DNA of 64,000 nt, from positions 2,170,001-2,234,000 of the forward strand of contig OZ248539.1 of the NCBI GenBank assembly GCA_965234685.1. The letters are read 5' to 3'. This stretch comes from Fimbriimonas planktonicus. GTDB taxonomy: Bacteria > Armatimonadota > Fimbriimonadia > Fimbriimonadales > Fimbriimonadaceae. The position numbers and the translations under genes were made by a program. This document shows, in pieces, positions 8,342 through 16,820 of this stretch (position 1 is the stretch's first letter; the number at the start of each line of letters is the position of its first letter). Below the pieces are notes generated by a model. The model saw only the letters and a program-made list of their open reading frames with translations, was not told the origin of the DNA and searched no databases.

Positions 8342-9355
8342 ATGGCAAAGGTTTATTACACACAAGACACCAATACTGAGCTGGCTAAGTCACTCAACAT
8401 CGTCGTTATCGGCTACGGATCGCAAGGCCACGCCCACGCGCAAAACCTGAAAGACAGCGGCTGCGAAGTCCGCGTCGCCCTCCACCCGTCCAGCAAGAGC
8501 ATCGCCAAGGCAGAAGCCGACGGACTCACCGTCCTGACGGTGGAAGAAGCCACCAAGTGGGCGGACGTGATGATGTTCTGCACCCCCGACGTGCCGATGC
8601 GCGGAATCTACGCCGACGCCGTCGCGCCGAATCTGAAACCCGGAACCACGCTCCTCTTCGCCCACGGATTCAACGTCCACTACGGCTTCATCCAAGCTCC
8701 CGAAACCGTCGACATCGCGATGATCGCACCGAAGGGCCCCGGCCATCGCCTTCGTGCCGAATACGTCCGAGGCGCCGGAATGCCTGCCCTTGTTGCCGTT
8801 CAACAAGACGGCACAGGCCAAGCCAAAGAGCGCGCCCTCGCCTATGCTTGGGGAATCGGCTGTGCCCAAGCCGGAATCCTGGAAACCACCTTCAAGGAAG
8901 AAACCGAAACCGACCTGTTTGGCGAGCAAGCCGTCCTTTGCGGCGGCATCTCCGAACTCATCAAGGCCGGATTCGAGACCCTCGTGGAAGCTGGCTACCA
9001 ACCCGAAGCCGCCTACTTCGAGTGCCTTCATGAGACCAAGCTGATCGTCGACCTCCTCTATGAAGGCGGCCTCAGCTACATGCGCTACTCCATCAGCGAC
9101 ACCGCCGAATGGGGCGACTACGTCGCCGGTCGTCAGGTCATCGGTGCCGAGTCTCGCGCGGCCATGAAGGGCCTACTCTCCGACATCCAAGACGGCTCGT
9201 TCGCCAAAAAGTGGATCGAAGAAAGCGAAAACGGTGCCCCGACCATGAAAGCCCGCCGTGCCGAAGAGCGCGCCCACCAGATCGAAACCGTCGGTAAGGA
9301 ACTTCGCGGCATGATGCCGTTCCTCGCTGTCAAAGAAGTCCCCTCCGGCTCCTAA
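8342..9355 (+). CDS. ilvC: Ketol-acid reductoisomerase
   Basis: A 337-residue class I enzyme that isomerises and reduces acetohydroxy acids with NADPH and Mg. The Rossmann motif is VIGYGSQGHAHAQNL, and the downstream stretches MIAPKGPGH, ETETDLFGEQAVLCGG and SYMRYSISDTAEWGDY carry the metal-binding acidic residues. The beta-B loop (VALHPSSKS) has Ser residues, as expected for NADPH preference. It starts 6 nt after ilvN with a GAGG-type ribosome site inside the ilvN end, consistent with one operon. Confidence 0.97.
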   Translation: MAKVYYTQDTNTELAKSLNIVVIGYGSQGHAHAQNLKDSGCEVRVALHPSSKSIAKAEADGLTVLTVEEATKWADVMMFCTPDVPMRGIYADAVAPNLKPGTTLLFAHGFNVHYGFIQAPETVDIAMIAPKGPGHRLRAEYVRGAGMPALVAVQQDGTGQAKERALAYAWGIGCAQAGILETTFKEETETDLFGEQAVLCGGISELIKAGFETLVEAGYQPEAAYFECLHETKLIVDLLYEGGLSYMRYSISDTAEWGDYVAGRQVIGAESRAAMKGLLSDIQDGSFAKKWIEESENGAPTMKARRAEERAHQIETVGKELRGMMPFLAVKEVPSGS

Positions 9356-9358
9356 AAC

Positions 9359-10915
9359 ATGACCGGAACCGTGCTCGCCACCGAACTTTCTCCGGAGGAA
9401 TACCTCCGGAGAATCCGCACCTCAGCGGTTTACAACGTCGCCAGGGTCACGGCCCTGGATGCCGCCCCGCGCCTCAGCCAGCGGCTGCGCCAGCACGTCT
9501 GGTTCAAACGCGAAGACCTGCAGCCGATTCATAGCTTCAAAATTCGCGGCGCTTACCAGCGAATGACCGGCCTCGACTCGCAAGCCCTCGCACTTGGGGT
9601 CGTCGCCGCCAGCGCCGGAAACCACGCCCAAGGCGTCGCCTGGGCGGCCCGAGAACTTGGCACCTCTGCCACCATCGTCGTCCCCGAAACCACTCCCGAA
9701 ATCAAGCAGTCTGCCATCCGCTCCATGGGCGCGACCCTGGAGGTCTTCGGCGACACCTACGACGACGCCTACCATCATGCTTCCGAGATCGCGACCAGGA
9801 CCGGGCGCGAGTTCATCCACCCGTACGATCACCCGGCCACTATCATCGGCCAAGGCACGATCGGTCTCGAGATTTTCAACCAGATCCAGAACGCGGACAT
9901 CGTCTTTGTTCCTGTGGGCGGTGGCGGTTTGATTGCCGGCGTCGCCGCCGTGATCAAGCAACTCTCGCCAAACACGAAAGTGATTGGCGTCGAAGCGGAC
10001 GATGCCGATGCCATGACCCAGTCCATGCGCACCGGCGAGCGCGTCGCCCTCTCTTATGTCGGCTCCTTTGCGGATGGCTGTGCAGTCAAAAAGGTCGGCG
10101 AGGAGACCTTCCGCCTCTGCCAAATGTTCGTCGACGAAATGATGACCGTCTCTAGCGACGAAATCTGTGCCGCCATCAAAGACGTTTTCGAAGAGCATCG
10201 TGCCCTCCCCGAGCCCGCTGGGGCTCTTGCCGTCGCTGGCCTGACCAAGTGGGCCCGAACCGCGTCGCCGGGACAGAACGCTGTCGCCATCATCTCCGGC
10301 GCGAACCTAAACTTCGACCGACTGCACTTCATCGCCGAGCGCACCGCCACCGGATCGGGCCGGGAAATGGTCCTGTCTATCCAAATTCCCGAGCAAGCGG
10401 GCAGCTTCGTTCGGCTCTGCCACGCCATCGGCAAGCGAAACCTCACCGAGTTCAACTATCGCTTCGGCGATTCAACTAACGCCACCGTCTTTGCCGGAAT
10501 CTCCGTCTCTGGCCCCGCCGATGCCGACGCCTTAAAGCGCGGCCTGAGTAAAGCCAAATTCCACTACTCCGACCTCACCCAAGACGAAACCGCGAAGCTC
10601 CACATTCGCCACCTTGTCGGCGGCCGCAACCCCGACCCTACGCCGGAGCGGATTTTCCGGGTCGATTTCCCCGAGCGTGCCGGTGCACTGGCCGCGTTCC
10701 TGGATCAGCTTGGATCGCGCTGGAATATCTCCCTCTTCCACTACCGAAACCACGGTGCCGACCGTGGCCGGGCCCTCGTCGGCTTCCAAGTGCCAGCGGA
10801 GACCACCACCGACTTCGACCAATTCACCGTTGCCCAGCCTTTCCCGATGCGCGAAGTGACCGAGTCACCCGCCATCCAAGAATTTCTCACCCACAAGAAT
10901 CAATATGCCATTTGA
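9359..10915 (+). CDS. ilvA: Threonine dehydratase, biosynthetic, with C-terminal regulatory domain
   Basis: A 518-residue PLP enzyme that deaminates threonine to 2-oxobutyrate, the isoleucine-specific entry step. The catalytic Lys is in HSFKIRGAYQRM, the phosphate-binding glycines in VGGGGLIAGV, and SAGNHAQGVAW is present. The last about 180 residues hold two ACT-like subdomains (VLSIQIPEQAGSFVRLCHAIG; RVDFPERAGALAAFLDQLG), the feature of the isoleucine-feedback form as opposed to the short catabolic TdcB. The gene starts only 3 nt after ilvC and overlaps ilvD by 11 nt. Confidence 0.95.
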   Translation: MTGTVLATELSPEEYLRRIRTSAVYNVARVTALDAAPRLSQRLRQHVWFKREDLQPIHSFKIRGAYQRMTGLDSQALALGVVAASAGNHAQGVAWAARELGTSATIVVPETTPEIKQSAIRSMGATLEVFGDTYDDAYHHASEIATRTGREFIHPYDHPATIIGQGTIGLEIFNQIQNADIVFVPVGGGGLIAGVAAVIKQLSPNTKVIGVEADDADAMTQSMRTGERVALSYVGSFADGCAVKKVGEETFRLCQMFVDEMMTVSSDEICAAIKDVFEEHRALPEPAGALAVAGLTKWARTASPGQNAVAIISGANLNFDRLHFIAERTATGSGREMVLSIQIPEQAGSFVRLCHAIGKRNLTEFNYRFGDSTNATVFAGISVSGPADADALKRGLSKAKFHYSDLTQDETAKLHIRHLVGGRNPDPTPERIFRVDFPERAGALAAFLDQLGSRWNISLFHYRNHGADRGRALVGFQVPAETTTDFDQFTVAQPFPMREVTESPAIQEFLTHKNQYAI

Positions 10916-12578
10916 TCCGAAGCACCAATCCAACACGATCGCCCAAGGCACCGACAAAACCGCCAACCGCGCCATGCTCCGCGCCATGGGCCTGGGAGAT
11001 CGCGAAATTTACGATCAGCCGTGGGTCGGCGTGGCCAGCGTATGGTCCGAGGCCACCCCGTGCAACTGGAACCTCGACGAGCAGGCCAGCTTTATCGCGA
11101 ACTCCGTCGCTGCCTCCGGCGGCACGCCGCGCCGGTTCGACACCATCTCCGTAAGCGACGGCATCGCCATGGGCCACCAGGGCATGAAATGCTCCCTCGT
11201 GAGCCGAGAAGTCATCGCCGATTCCGTCGAGCTGATGATGCGCGGCCACTGCTACGATGCCCTCATCGGCGTCGCCGGTTGCGATAAATCCCTCCCCGGC
11301 ATGCTCATGGTGATGGCCCGCCTCAACGTGCCGAGCATCTTCCTGTACGGCGGCACCATCCTCCCCGGCCACATCCACGGCAAGGACGTCACGATTCAGG
11401 ACGCCTTCGAAGCCGCCGGAGCCTTTGCCGCCGGAAAAATCGACGCCGCCGAACTGAAAAGCGTCGAGTGCGCCGTCTGCCCCGGAGCCGGTGCCTGCGG
11501 CGGTCAGTACACCGCCAACACCATGGCATGCGTCGCCGAAGCCCTCGGCATGGCCCTTCCCGGCTCGTCTTCTCCGCCGGCCGTTTCCACCGAGCGCTCT
11601 CTTTTCCTCGCAGAAGTCGGGCGACAGATCGTTGAAACCATCCGCCTCGGCATCCTCCCGCGAGACATCATCACCCGCAAGTCGATGGAGAACGCCGTCG
11701 CGATTGCGGCCGCAACCGGCGGGTCCACCAACGTCGCCCTGCACATCCCCGCCATCGCCCACGAGCTCGGAATCACCTTTACTCTCAACGACATCCAAGC
11801 CGTCAGCGAGCGGACCCCGACCCTTGCCAACCTCCGACCGGGCGGAAAGTACGTGATGCTCGATCTGCATGCCGTCGGCGGCGTTCCCGTCGTCCTCAAA
11901 GCCCTCCTCGATGCCGGGTGCCTACACGGAGACTGCCTCACCGTCAACGGAAAAACCATGGCCGAGAACCTGGAAGGGATCGAGATTCCCGAAGGTCAAG
12001 ACGTAGTCCACCCGCACACCTCGGCGTTCTATCCCACCGGCGGCCTCGCGATCCTGAAGGGCAATCTCGCCCCGGATGGCGGCGTCGTCAAAACCACCGG
12101 CGTCACAAACCTATCCCACACCGGCCCCGCCCGATGCTTCGATAGCGAGGAACTCGCGATGGCAGCCGTCCAGCGGCGCGAGGTGGTCGCGGGCGATGTG
12201 GTCGTGATTCGCTACGAAGGACCAAAAGGCGGACCCGGCATGCGCGAAATGCTTGGTGTGACTTCCGCCATCGTCGGTCAAGGGCTCGGCTACGAAGTCG
12301 CCCTCCTCACGGATGGACGCTTCAGCGGCGCGACACGCGGCCTCATGGTTGGGCACGTTGGGCCAGAAGCCTACGACGGCGGCCCGATCGCCCTTGTGTG
12401 CGATGGCGACCAGATCACCGTCGATGCCACGACCGGCGAAATTTCAATCGCCGTGACCGACGAAGAACTAGCGAAGCGACGCGCCGAGTGGGTCGCGCCT
12501 GAGCGCAAGCTGAGCGGAGTCCTCAAAAAGTACGCCGCCCAAGTCGGTCCGGCTTTCTCGGGCGCGGTGACCGTCTAG
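10905..12578 (+). CDS. ilvD: Dihydroxy-acid dehydratase
   Basis: A 557-residue Fe-S enzyme that dehydrates dihydroxy acids to the keto acids of Val and Ile. Cluster ligand cysteines are visible in AGCDKSLPGMLM and CPGAGACGGQYTANTM, with an upstream Cys in TPCNWNL. DGRFSGATRGLMVGHVGPEA is the conserved C-terminal signature. It is the last gene of the ilvBNCAD operon. ilvE and the leu genes are not in the window, so transamination and the leucine branch must be encoded elsewhere. Its TAG shares the tetranucleotide CTAG with the stop of the convergent gene. Confidence 0.97.
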   Translation: MPFDPKHQSNTIAQGTDKTANRAMLRAMGLGDREIYDQPWVGVASVWSEATPCNWNLDEQASFIANSVAASGGTPRRFDTISVSDGIAMGHQGMKCSLVSREVIADSVELMMRGHCYDALIGVAGCDKSLPGMLMVMARLNVPSIFLYGGTILPGHIHGKDVTIQDAFEAAGAFAAGKIDAAELKSVECAVCPGAGACGGQYTANTMACVAEALGMALPGSSSPPAVSTERSLFLAEVGRQIVETIRLGILPRDIITRKSMENAVAIAAATGGSTNVALHIPAIAHELGITFTLNDIQAVSERTPTLANLRPGGKYVMLDLHAVGGVPVVLKALLDAGCLHGDCLTVNGKTMAENLEGIEIPEGQDVVHPHTSAFYPTGGLAILKGNLAPDGGVVKTTGVTNLSHTGPARCFDSEELAMAAVQRREVVAGDVVVIRYEGPKGGPGMREMLGVTSAIVGQGLGYEVALLTDGRFSGATRGLMVGHVGPEAYDGGPIALVCDGDQITVDATTGEISIAVTDEELAKRRAEWVAPERKLSGVLKKYAAQVGPAFSGAVTV

Positions 12579-13699
12579 CCGACCGCCGGAACATCGACCG
12601 GAACCGAGCCGTTGCGCAGCGAGTGGGTCGCGCAGACCCCCGCTGCCACGCTCATTCGGGCCGCCAGCGGCGATGTATCGGTCTCGCCGCCGTGCTCGAT
12701 GTAGCGCAAGAACTCCTCGATAATCCGCGTGTCCGACCCGCCGTGCCCGCCTCGCTCTTCCGCCGGGCGGAACTCGATGTCGGCCGGTTCTTCGTAGCCG
12801 TATCTTGGTCGATTCCAAATCCGAATCACGCTCTTGCCGGGCGTGTCGCCAAAGTTCTCGATGCGACCGTGGGTTCCGATGACCGTGTAGTTACGCACCG
12901 AATCCGGCGTGAAATGGCACTGCTGATACGTCGCCAAAACCCCGTTGTCCAGCTCCATCAGCATCATGCTCACGTCTTCCACGTCAAGCACTGGGTTCAG
13001 TTCGGTGATCTCGGTCGGCGGCCAAGAGTAGCGGAACTGCGCGCGCATTTCCGATCCTTCCGGGCGGCGGTTCGGCACGTTTCCGTACACCATGTTGTTC
13101 CCCATCGCGACCACGCGCTTGGTGTAGCCGTTGCACAGCCAGTGCAGCACGTCGATATCGTGCGCCCCTTTTTGCAGCAGCAGTCCGGTCGATTTGCTCC
13201 GGTCGGCGTGCCAATCGCAGAAGTAAGCATCTCCGCCGTAGCTCACAAAGTGTCGGCACCACGCCGTCTTCACTTCGCCAATCATCCCGCTCTGAACGCA
13301 CTCCCGCATCTGCCGAATCACCGCAAAATGCCGCATGTTGTGCCCCAGATACAGCTTTGTCCCCGTCTCCGCGGCGGTGTGCAGAATACGGTCGCACCCC
13401 TCAATCGTGATCGCCATCGGCTTCTCCAGGTAGATCGGGATTTTTGCTTGCAGCAGATTCACCGCGTGCTCCTCGTGCAGGTAGTCCGGCGAGAGCACGA
13501 AAATCGCGTCAAGGTCGAGCGACTTCAGCGACTCGAAGTCCGTGAACACCTGCGCGCCGTCACCGGCGAACTCTTGAAAAGCCGCATGAACGGCCACGTC
13601 CGGATCGGCCAACGCCACCAACCGATGCCCCTTCCCCGGCTGATGCGCCATCTTCGCAATAGAAGCCCGCAACCCCCACCCAATCACGCCAAACCGCAT
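12575..13699 (-). CDS. Gfo/Idh/MocA family oxidoreductase, cytoplasmic
   Basis: A 374-residue dehydrogenase-like protein without a signal peptide. The N-terminal dinucleotide-binding motif is FGVIGWGLRASIA, the catalytic Lys of the family is in YLEKPMA, and KGAHDIDVLHWL lies in the substrate domain. The closest named activities (myo-inositol or glycoside dehydrogenases) are guesses; the substrate is unknown. It is convergent with ilvD and its own upstream region is a repeat-rich spacer, so it is probably a single-gene transcript. Confidence 0.88.
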   Translation of the reverse strand: MRFGVIGWGLRASIAKMAHQPGKGHRLVALADPDVAVHAAFQEFAGDGAQVFTDFESLKSLDLDAIFVLSPDYLHEEHAVNLLQAKIPIYLEKPMAITIEGCDRILHTAAETGTKLYLGHNMRHFAVIRQMRECVQSGMIGEVKTAWCRHFVSYGGDAYFCDWHADRSKSTGLLLQKGAHDIDVLHWLCNGYTKRVVAMGNNMVYGNVPNRRPEGSEMRAQFRYSWPPTEITELNPVLDVEDVSMMLMELDNGVLATYQQCHFTPDSVRNYTVIGTHGRIENFGDTPGKSVIRIWNRPRYGYEEPADIEFRPAEERGGHGGSDTRIIEEFLRYIEHGGETDTSPLAARMSVAAGVCATHSLRNGSVPVDVPAVG

Positions 13700-13752
13700 G
13701 GGAAGATTGTGTCGAATTTTGGAGCGCCGTATGAGGTGGAGACCCGCGTGAA

Positions 13753-13780
13753 CCCCCTCTCCATTCCGATGGAGAGGGGG
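13753..13780. repeat. Perfect inverted repeat (REP-like hairpin)
   Basis: CCCCCTCTCCAT and ATGGAGAGGGGG form a perfect 12-bp stem around a TCCG loop, followed by a G-rich run. There is no T tract, so a repeat unit is more likely than a terminator. Confidence 0.6.
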
Positions 13781-13822
13781 CAGGGGGTGAGGAAAACGAA
13801 CGGCCGAAACCCACCGCGCGCC

Positions 13823-13864
13823 CCGTCCCGTAGCTCACCCGTCCCGAGTGAGTCCGCCCAGCCA
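13823..13864. repeat. 42-bp intergenic repeat, copy 1
   Basis: It matches the copy at 13961-14002 at 38 of 42 positions. The core contains the inverted half-sites CTCACCC and GAGTGAG. Confidence 0.6.
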
Positions 13865-13879
13865 CATCTCGGAACTCAG

Positions 13880-13917
13880 ACAAAACCCTTCCCTACAAAC
13901 AAAACCCTTCCCTACAA
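13880..13917. repeat. Tandem duplication of a 19-bp unit
   Basis: The unit ACAAAACCCTTCCCTACAA occurs twice in immediate succession with no mismatch. Confidence 0.7.
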
Positions 13918-13926
13918 ATCTCCGAA

Positions 13927-13949
13927 CGCAGGCGGGACGCCTACGCTAC
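13927..13949. repeat. 23-bp repeat, copy 1
   Basis: It is identical over 23 bp to positions 14747-14769. The centre GGCGGGACGCC is a short inverted repeat. Confidence 0.6.
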
Positions 13950-13960
13950 GCCCGAACCGC

Positions 13961-14002
13961 CCGTCCCGTAGCTCACCCGGCTCGAGTGAGTCCGACTAGC
14001 CA
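13961..14002. repeat. 42-bp intergenic repeat, copy 2
   Basis: The second copy, in the same orientation as 13823-13864 with four mismatches. It starts 138 bp after the first. Confidence 0.6.
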
Positions 14003-14053
14003 AATCCAACGTCTCGTTCCCGATCACGAACAGTGCCGGTTCTGCCGGGTCGT

Positions 14054-14455
14054 CTAGGCGGCAACCTCTAACGGACGATCTACCTTAACTTCCCTGAGGA
14101 GCACGACTCCACGTGAAAACCTTACTAAGCAGCCAACCAATATCATTCGGGCTAAGATCGTCGTCGCGTTCTCTGGCAGGGCGGGAATCTTCGATGCAAG
14201 GCCAGCCACAAGATCGCTCCAATTGCTGACAATCAATACAACTAGGATTAGGAGTACCGTTCGTTTCAGAATCTTTTCGGTTTTAGATGTGACAGGTGAG
14301 AACGGCCGGTCAACACGGCCGAAGGCGCTCAAACATCCAAACGCGCAAGCGACACAAATGAGTATCGAACTCGGCACGTCGTACATGCAGAGCACCAAAG
14401 GAAGCGGCTCGATTAGCCACAGCAAAATATGCCAGACCTTCCGAGCTATGTCCAA
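14054..14455 (-). CDS. Hypothetical membrane protein
   Basis: 133 residues that I do not recognise. About four hydrophobic segments are visible (IWHILLWLIEPLPLVLCMY-like region, ILICVACAFGCL, VLLILVVLIVSNW, ILARMILVGCLVRF) separated by short charged loops. The start is a TTG with GGAG 8 nt upstream; no better ATG exists nearby. It lies among repeats and other small unknown genes, which suggests a fast-evolving stretch. Its reality as a gene is probable but not certain. Confidence 0.45.
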   Translation of the reverse strand: MDIARKVWHILLWLIEPLPLVLCMYDVPSSILICVACAFGCLSAFGRVDRPFSPVTSKTEKILKRTVLLILVVLIVSNWSDLVAGLASKIPALPENATTILARMILVGCLVRFSRGVVLLREVKVDRPLEVAA

Positions 14456-14765
14456 GAAGCTAACTCCGATTTTTGCACCGCCTCAAGCTCGCGTCCGGCT
14501 GCACCGCTAGCAAAGGACTCCACTGCACCCCGGAAGGGGTGCAAGAAAGTAGCCAGGGGTTGAAAACCCCTCGACCGCCCAACCGACCCGAAAAAGTCCG
14601 AGGAGCGCAGCGACCCTCGCGCAGGCTGAAACTACCGACCACCGCAACATTGTATGTCATGCCACGGTGCCCTGAGGACCCAGTTTCGTAAAAGCGAATC
14701 CGAACTCCCGAACCAATCCGAAAAAACCCAAACCGGTGACGGGAACCGCAGGCGGGACGCCTACG
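14456..14765. other. Non-coding spacer with two hairpins and a repeat
   Basis: About 310 bp without a supported gene. It holds hairpins at 14524-14543 and 14555-14571, and the start of the second 23-bp repeat. I see no T tract or promoter that I would defend. Confidence 0.5.
14524..14571. repeat. Two adjacent hairpins, REP-like
   Basis: TGCACCCC-GGAA-GGGGTGCA (14524-14543) is followed 11 bp later by AGGGGTT-GAA-AACCCCT (14555-14571). Paired GC hairpins of this kind are typical of dispersed intergenic repeats; neither is followed by a T run. Confidence 0.55.
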
Positions 14766-14769
14766 CTAC
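14747..14769. repeat. 23-bp repeat, copy 2
   Basis: An exact second copy of 13927-13949. It covers the last base pairs and the stop codon of the small membrane protein gene to its right, so that gene's end was probably supplied by the repeat. Confidence 0.6.
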
Positions 14770-15005
14770 TTAGGACGCCTCTTCCGAATTTTCGCCCCGT
14801 AAAGAACCAATCCCACGCCGACCAGCATCGACCCGATTCCGAGAAATGGCAACGCGTTTGCCACCGAACCGAGAGCCCGCATAAGGAAAGGCGGGCCGCC
14901 GAAGGCGACTCCCATCAATAAGTAGCCTCCGCCGCAAAAGAAACAACCGACAATCTGTACTTTGTTCAACTGATCCTCCTGTAAACGCTTCGGGTTCTCG
15001 CGCAT
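14766..15005 (-). CDS. Hypothetical small membrane protein
   Basis: 79 residues from an ATG; an upstream TTG would add 21 residues of non-hydrophobic sequence and is less likely. It is short and basic at both ends (MRENPKR, KIRKRRPK) with two hydrophobic segments (VGCFFCGGGYLLMGVAF and LPFLGIGSMLVGVGLVLYG). The Cys-Phe-Phe-Cys stretch in the first helix is unusual. No family is recognised. The C-terminus overlaps a repeated intergenic sequence. Confidence 0.45.
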   Translation of the reverse strand: MRENPKRLQEDQLNKVQIVGCFFCGGGYLLMGVAFGGPPFLMRALGSVANALPFLGIGSMLVGVGLVLYGAKIRKRRPK

Positions 15006-15080
15006 CTTACCGGCCCACCCTGACCCGCACCAGATTAGATGACCATAGCCAGAATCGGCTGCGCTCAAGTAATGGTTTTT

Positions 15081-15761
15081 TCAGTCCGGAACGTCAAGCA
15101 CACCGATGGCGTCCATGAAGCGAAATACGATCAACTCTAAGGCCACCAAATCATCAATAGTTGGCACAGCGTGGACGGTACGGATCTCATTCGCAAACTG
15201 CATGATCTGGACAAAACCAAGCTGATCTAGCATGGCGCGGACTTCAGGATTCCAAGTCGCAGCGCCACCACCGCGCTTCCGATCAGAGACCGTTAGGGCG
15301 GTGTCAAGCATGATCTCAACAGTGCTCAAGAACTTCCGCTGGCGGAACAACGAACGAGAAGAGTAGATTCCGCTTATAGAACGCTCAGTCGCCAATGCAA
15401 AGTCGCGGAGAGAGGGAATGTTGTCCAGATCCCAAACGACTTCCGACATGGGCGGACGTTGGATTGGCGGGACTGGGTCAGGATAGGCAAGAGCCATACA
15501 CGTTAGATCAAGCCGATAGCTTTCTAGGAATTCTTCTGGAGATACCGTCAAATCAGGATCGGCAGCGAAGCGATCATTCCACATCGAAACGTTTTCTGCC
15601 AAACCACTTTCAACTAAAGCGCTCTCTGCACAAGACGAAAGTTCCAGGTTGTTGGAGATACCCGCTATAAGAAGCCCTAACTTGAACCGCGGCCCTGGCT
15701 GCAATCCTATCAGCGCCATTCCCAGTCGAAAAGTTCGGGCTCGCATCTCGTCCATTGACAT
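15081..15761 (-). CDS. Hypothetical protein, soluble, about 226 residues
   Basis: Not recognised. It has no signal peptide or membrane helix and is mostly predicted helical with an acidic bias (MSMDEMRARTFRLGMALIGL; LVALELIVFRFMDAIGVLDVPD). A proline-rich hinge (PDPVPPIQRPP) splits it near residue 100. Codon use looks like the neighbours and the frame is long and free of stops, so it is probably real. The small genes around it give no functional clue. Confidence 0.55.
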   Translation of the reverse strand: MSMDEMRARTFRLGMALIGLQPGPRFKLGLLIAGISNNLELSSCAESALVESGLAENVSMWNDRFAADPDLTVSPEEFLESYRLDLTCMALAYPDPVPPIQRPPMSEVVWDLDNIPSLRDFALATERSISGIYSSRSLFRQRKFLSTVEIMLDTALTVSDRKRGGGAATWNPEVRAMLDQLGFVQIMQFANEIRTVHAVPTIDDLVALELIVFRFMDAIGVLDVPD

Positions 15762-15844
15762 TTAATGACCGCAATCTAGACAATCTCGATGGCCCCGTTG
15801 TTACTCGTCTTACAACAATCACCAGGAACCCTGAGCAAGGACGT

Positions 15845-16141
15845 TCACGCGCGGTTTCGCGGTCTGCGATAGCACCAAGCTACTTCCAGCGTCATCCCCG
15901 CAAGCGAAACAACGACGCCGACCGTCCCGATCGAAATTCCAAGCGCCTTCAGCCCGACCAAGTACAGATCACATCCCACGCACACGGCCGCCATGCCGCT
16001 GACCGATAGTAAGCCCGCCAACCCGCCTCTCCGCGACACTGCGAGGAGCAGCGCCAGACCCCCGAAAAAGATCGCGCCCCATAGATAGACTCGCTCCGCC
16101 CCACCCATCCCGCCCACGATACCAAAGTTTGTCGTTGTCAT
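15845..16141 (-). CDS. Hypothetical small membrane protein
   Basis: 98 residues with three hydrophobic stretches (VYLWGAIFFGGLALLLAV, GLLSVSGMAAVCVGCDLYLVGL, GISIGTVGVVVSLAGMTLEVAW) and a basic tail (CYRRPRNRA). No family recognised. It begins 12 nt after the stop of the gene to its right, so these two may be co-transcribed. Confidence 0.5.
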   Translation of the reverse strand: MTTTNFGIVGGMGGAERVYLWGAIFFGGLALLLAVSRRGGLAGLLSVSGMAAVCVGCDLYLVGLKALGISIGTVGVVVSLAGMTLEVAWCYRRPRNRA

Positions 16142-16153
16142 CGGACGGATCTC

Positions 16154-16480
16154 TCATCGTTCGATGTCGAACACTGAATCCGCCGAATCTTCGTAAATCA
16201 CCTCGTGCGACCGAAACTTGGTAAGCGAAACCCAAAAAGGTTCCTGACCCGTTCCGCATTCCCACTCTTCAAGACCCGTTTCCGCGGCCGCGGGCCAGCA
16301 GAATCCACGCGTGATGAGCGGCACGCACGGCCCGTCGCACTTCACCCACACAGAAACGCGGCCCGGAATGATCTTGTAAAGCATGAAGTTGAGCGGGACG
16401 ATTGCAATAAGGCCATAGAAAAGCTTGATCCACCTTCTCTTCCGATTCCTAATCCTAATCTCGGTCGCGCAGTCCAACAT
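16154..16480 (-). CDS. Hypothetical membrane-anchored protein
   Basis: 108 residues: a basic N-terminus (IRIRNRKRRW), one hydrophobic helix (FYGLIAIVPLNFMLYKII), then a soluble part with five Cys (VKCDGPCVPLITRGFCW..WECGTG) that would lie outside the cytoplasm. No family recognised. TAGCCT lies 9 nt before the ATG. It is probably co-transcribed with the small membrane protein gene that follows. Confidence 0.5.
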   Translation of the reverse strand: MLDCATEIRIRNRKRRWIKLFYGLIAIVPLNFMLYKIIPGRVSVWVKCDGPCVPLITRGFCWPAAAETGLEEWECGTGQEPFWVSLTKFRSHEVIYEDSADSVFDIER

Positions 16481-16820
16481 CGCCTATCAAGGCTAAACCC
16501 TCGGCGCGGTCAAAACATTCCAGCACGGTCGTTCGAACGATCCTAAACCTGAAGGAATCCCCTGAGTTTCGGCGACGCGTCACCGCCCAAACGAGCTCAC
16601 TCCATAATTTGATGGTTTACTTTTCAGCGGCTCGTCTCCTAACAGATGCATGCAAAACAATAGCCAAGCAAAGCAACTCAAGGCAATGCAAAGCCACACA
16701 AAGCGCCCCTTTGAACCTAAAACAACCTGTAATTAATTAATCCGCCTGAGGGGGAACGTTAATTAATTCCATACCGAGAGCAATTCAAAGCCAGGCGCGA
16801 AGCACAAAGCGCCCCCAAAC
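16481..16820. other. Non-coding spacer holding a repeated 3'-flanking element
   Basis: About 340 bp. The right half is the repeat at 16709-16816, followed on its left by a degenerate second copy of its GCTTTG-rich flank (about 16665-16708). I see nothing identifiable in 16481-16660. Confidence 0.5.
16709..16816 (-). repeat. 3'-flanking repeat element, copy 1
   Basis: Read on the minus strand it begins 5 nt after the permease stop codon. A GCGC-rich hairpin part (about 16790-16816) is followed by a GCTTTG-rich linker and a 61-bp core (16709-16769). The core matches the copy at 48029-48088 at about 52 positions, including 18 identical bases at one end and 16 at the other. AATTAATTAA and TTAATTAATT in the core are perfect inverted repeats. 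Confidence 0.7.

Larger units (their letters stand above)
13700..14053. other. Non-coding spacer rich in short repeats
   Basis: About 350 bp between a leftward gene start and a leftward gene end. It holds a perfect 12-bp hairpin (13753-13780), two 42-bp repeats, a 19-bp tandem duplication (13880-13917) and one copy of a 23-bp repeat (13927-13949). No convincing coding frame is present. Confidence 0.6.

Noticed and set aside
12623..13999. A 458-codon plus-strand frame opposite the Gfo/Idh/MocA gene
   Set aside because: Low complexity, Arg/His/Pro-rich, runs into repeat sequence at its end; the opposite strand has the GWG and EKP motifs.
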